This document shows, in pieces, positions 62,291 through 64,000 of a stretch of 64,000 nucleotides of DNA (its first letter is position 1; every line of letters begins with the position of its first letter). The stretch spans positions 1 to 64,000 of the forward strand of contig QJNS01000011.1 of the NCBI GenBank assembly GCA_004154925.1. Direction: 5' to 3'. A program made the translations under genes and the position numbers. This DNA is from Monosporascus cannonballus (taxonomy: Eukaryota > Ascomycota > Sordariomycetes > Xylariales). The notes beneath the pieces are model-generated. The model saw only the letters and a program-made list of their open reading frames with translations, made no database searches and was not told where the DNA came from.

Positions 62291-64000
62291 CTGAGAGCCT
62301 TTAGGACATTCTGACCATTCATAGGGGGGAGATACGGGAGTACATAGTTAATGTACCTGACTTTGTCACGTGTGGAGGACGCGAAGGCGGCCTCGCATCA
62401 AGGCTGAGCGTTAATACCAGACTTCTTTTCCGTAAATGTCACACGTACGAAATACACGCATCATGTACGTACAAACCTTGGAAGTATATGATGACATTGG
62501 TTGATTACCTACATTCACAGAAGACTGAAAGCGGTCCGACATGCTATGCGAGGATACCTCATCACACCCGATGATTACTATTTTCCTTTCCGTCCAGGTT
62601 GTAGATAGCCGACAATACTGGAAATACATGCGACATGTGACATCCCATTGTCAGTTACATCCGTGAATAAGGCGTCGAAGCCCCGGCTAAAATTCAACGC
62701 TTGTCCGTTTGCGGCTGCCCCCAAATTGATGGAAGAGACCATGTCTCATTAACTGACATCGCCAACATCAAACCCGGCAATCTCATCACCAAATTTAGTT
62801 AGTTGATGCACTCCTAGTAACAGAAGGGGGATGAGCTTTTCGAACATGAAGGAGCAAGAAAAGGGAGAAGTATCACTTTTCATAACGAGAATAAAAATAG
62901 AACAGATAGGTAGAATTGTATTATATGTCTCTTTCAACCTCCAGAATACTCTCTTTGGTTGCACTTATTTACCTTGCGTCGTGCATGACTACGTGCGCAA
63001 CAAGACAGTAAGCATCATGTGGTGGCCAAATAAAAATTAGTCTCGCAGCTGACGATCATAAGCATGGGCGTAAACATATCACCATCCCTGATTGAGGGTC
63101 TCATCAATCCGGTCACATCCTTTCTTTGCTGCAGCCACCTTAACCCCATTGCAAACACTAATAACTGTTGCCATGAAGCACTCAATGGGGGCATGTCGCG
63201 CAGTACCTGGTATAGCAAAGATCGAGGGCTATTTCATCCATTGTCATTGATGCTCCCAAGAGGTTCTCCTGGTATGAGGCTGCCTCTTTTCTCTGCACCG
63301 TCAATTGTGTTCCCACCATGCTTTACTACCTCCCGGCCAGCCACCAAGAGTGGTCGACGTTGTTGGTCCCGTTTCTGCAAGCTCCTTTCGTATGCCTCTC
63401 CTGGTTATTACGAGTTGCATTGCTTCGTAAAGAAGTGCATATGCCTCAACTTCAACGCGGGGTGGCTAGCTGCTAGAAATGCTGACAACCCAAGTGGAAG
63501 AAGAAAATTTTGGAATGTGGGTTGTTCCAACCGAAACCGGCCTACCTGAAGGCGGCTCAGTCCTAGAATCTCGGATCCGCGGTAGCTGAACCTTGGTCGG
63601 CGAAAAGTTGAGTCGCACTCAGTTGACGATCCAAGTGGGCTAGAGTTTCTATTCGCTCATCGCGCACTAGACAAGTGTGCGAATTTGTGTTGACTAGGAT
63701 ATGTGCTGCTGATAGCTCCAACCACCGTTTTGCCACTGGAGAGTTCAAGATGCGTCCGAAGGGAGCGATCTTTTCTCCATCGCCATTTACTAAAATCCTC
63801 TCTCATATCTCCACCATCATAGCGAAACTAGGCCTACTATAACCTACGGCAAGCCTTCTTCTACTCGCCCCCAAGCTGTTCCTGTAAGAGCAAAAAGATG
63901 GTATTGCTCTATTAGCGAAACCATCCTGATGATCGTGCTTTGGTGGTTTTTGCCAAACCGAATACGCCTTGCAACCGAGCTTGCCTTCGCGTGACGTGTC

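Larger units (their letters stand above)
61537..64000. other. Right-edge region (2.5 kb), no complete gene recognised
   Basis: Upstream of the Ies4 gene there is GAT-repeat DNA (about 61914-61955, GATGATG...) and a 21-base tandem duplication (GTTTCCTGATRTGGTCTGGG, about 62248-62290). On the minus strand 63563 to about 63805 stays open (with PVAKRWLELSAAHILVNT), and a second frame is open from about 63810 to the window edge. These could be exons of a gene running in from the right, but no family is recognised. Confidence 0.35.

Overview
The window looks like genomic DNA of a filamentous ascomycete (Pezizomycotina, most likely a sordariomycete). The GC-rich genes carry short introns of about 50-170 bases with GTAAGT-type donors and CTRAC branch sites. 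The repeats look heavily mutated by RIP (repeat-induced point mutation): they are extremely AT-rich, full of TpA, and most remaining C lies in CpG. The sequence falls into two kinds of compartment: ordinary gene-bearing DNA (about 1-3.5 kb and 42-64 kb) and two large AT-rich repeat blocks (about 3.6-22.1 kb and 24.1-41.4 kb).

Left end: a three-exon PLP-dependent serine/threonine dehydratase gene (893-2911, +) and, at the edge of the AT-rich block, a frameshifted C-terminal remnant of an MFS transporter (about 3183-3545, -). AT block 1 holds two directly repeated, RIP-degraded copies of one large unidentified element (3818-9188 and 9287-20227). Smaller insertions sit in the first copy. A 1.87-kb Fot1/pogo-type transposon follows (20286-22152), with 42-bp inverted ends, a TA target duplication and a dead transposase. 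Just beyond it is a tRNA-Trp(CCA) gene with a very small intron (22173-22253, -). An island with short repeats, an N gap and a 63-base poly-C run follows (22.3-24.1 kb).

AT block 2 is a giant inverted repeat: two copies of an approximately 8.5-kb element, possibly hAT-like, whose ends begin TAGGGTTT. They face each other across a 381-bp spacer that is not AT-rich. The right-hand copy ends inside the 3' end of a gene for a putative secreted, Kex2-processed protein (41434-42303, -), and the element's own first bases supply the stop codon.

Right part, conserved housekeeping genes with long intergenic stretches: gamma-glutamyl phosphate reductase of proline synthesis (45045-46501, +), a TPMT-family thiol/halide methyltransferase (46863-47850, -), a Sam35/metaxin-like mitochondrial outer-membrane protein (48853-49857, -), a small conserved-looking protein (53039-53266, +), an eight-exon Gid1/Vid30/RanBPM homologue of the GID/CTLH ubiquitin ligase with one GC-AG intron (55842-58305, -), and the INO80 subunit Ies4 (60615-61536, -). 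They share no obvious pathway. The most unusual features are the palindromic element pair and the gene it truncates. I did not find a convincing new multi-gene system.
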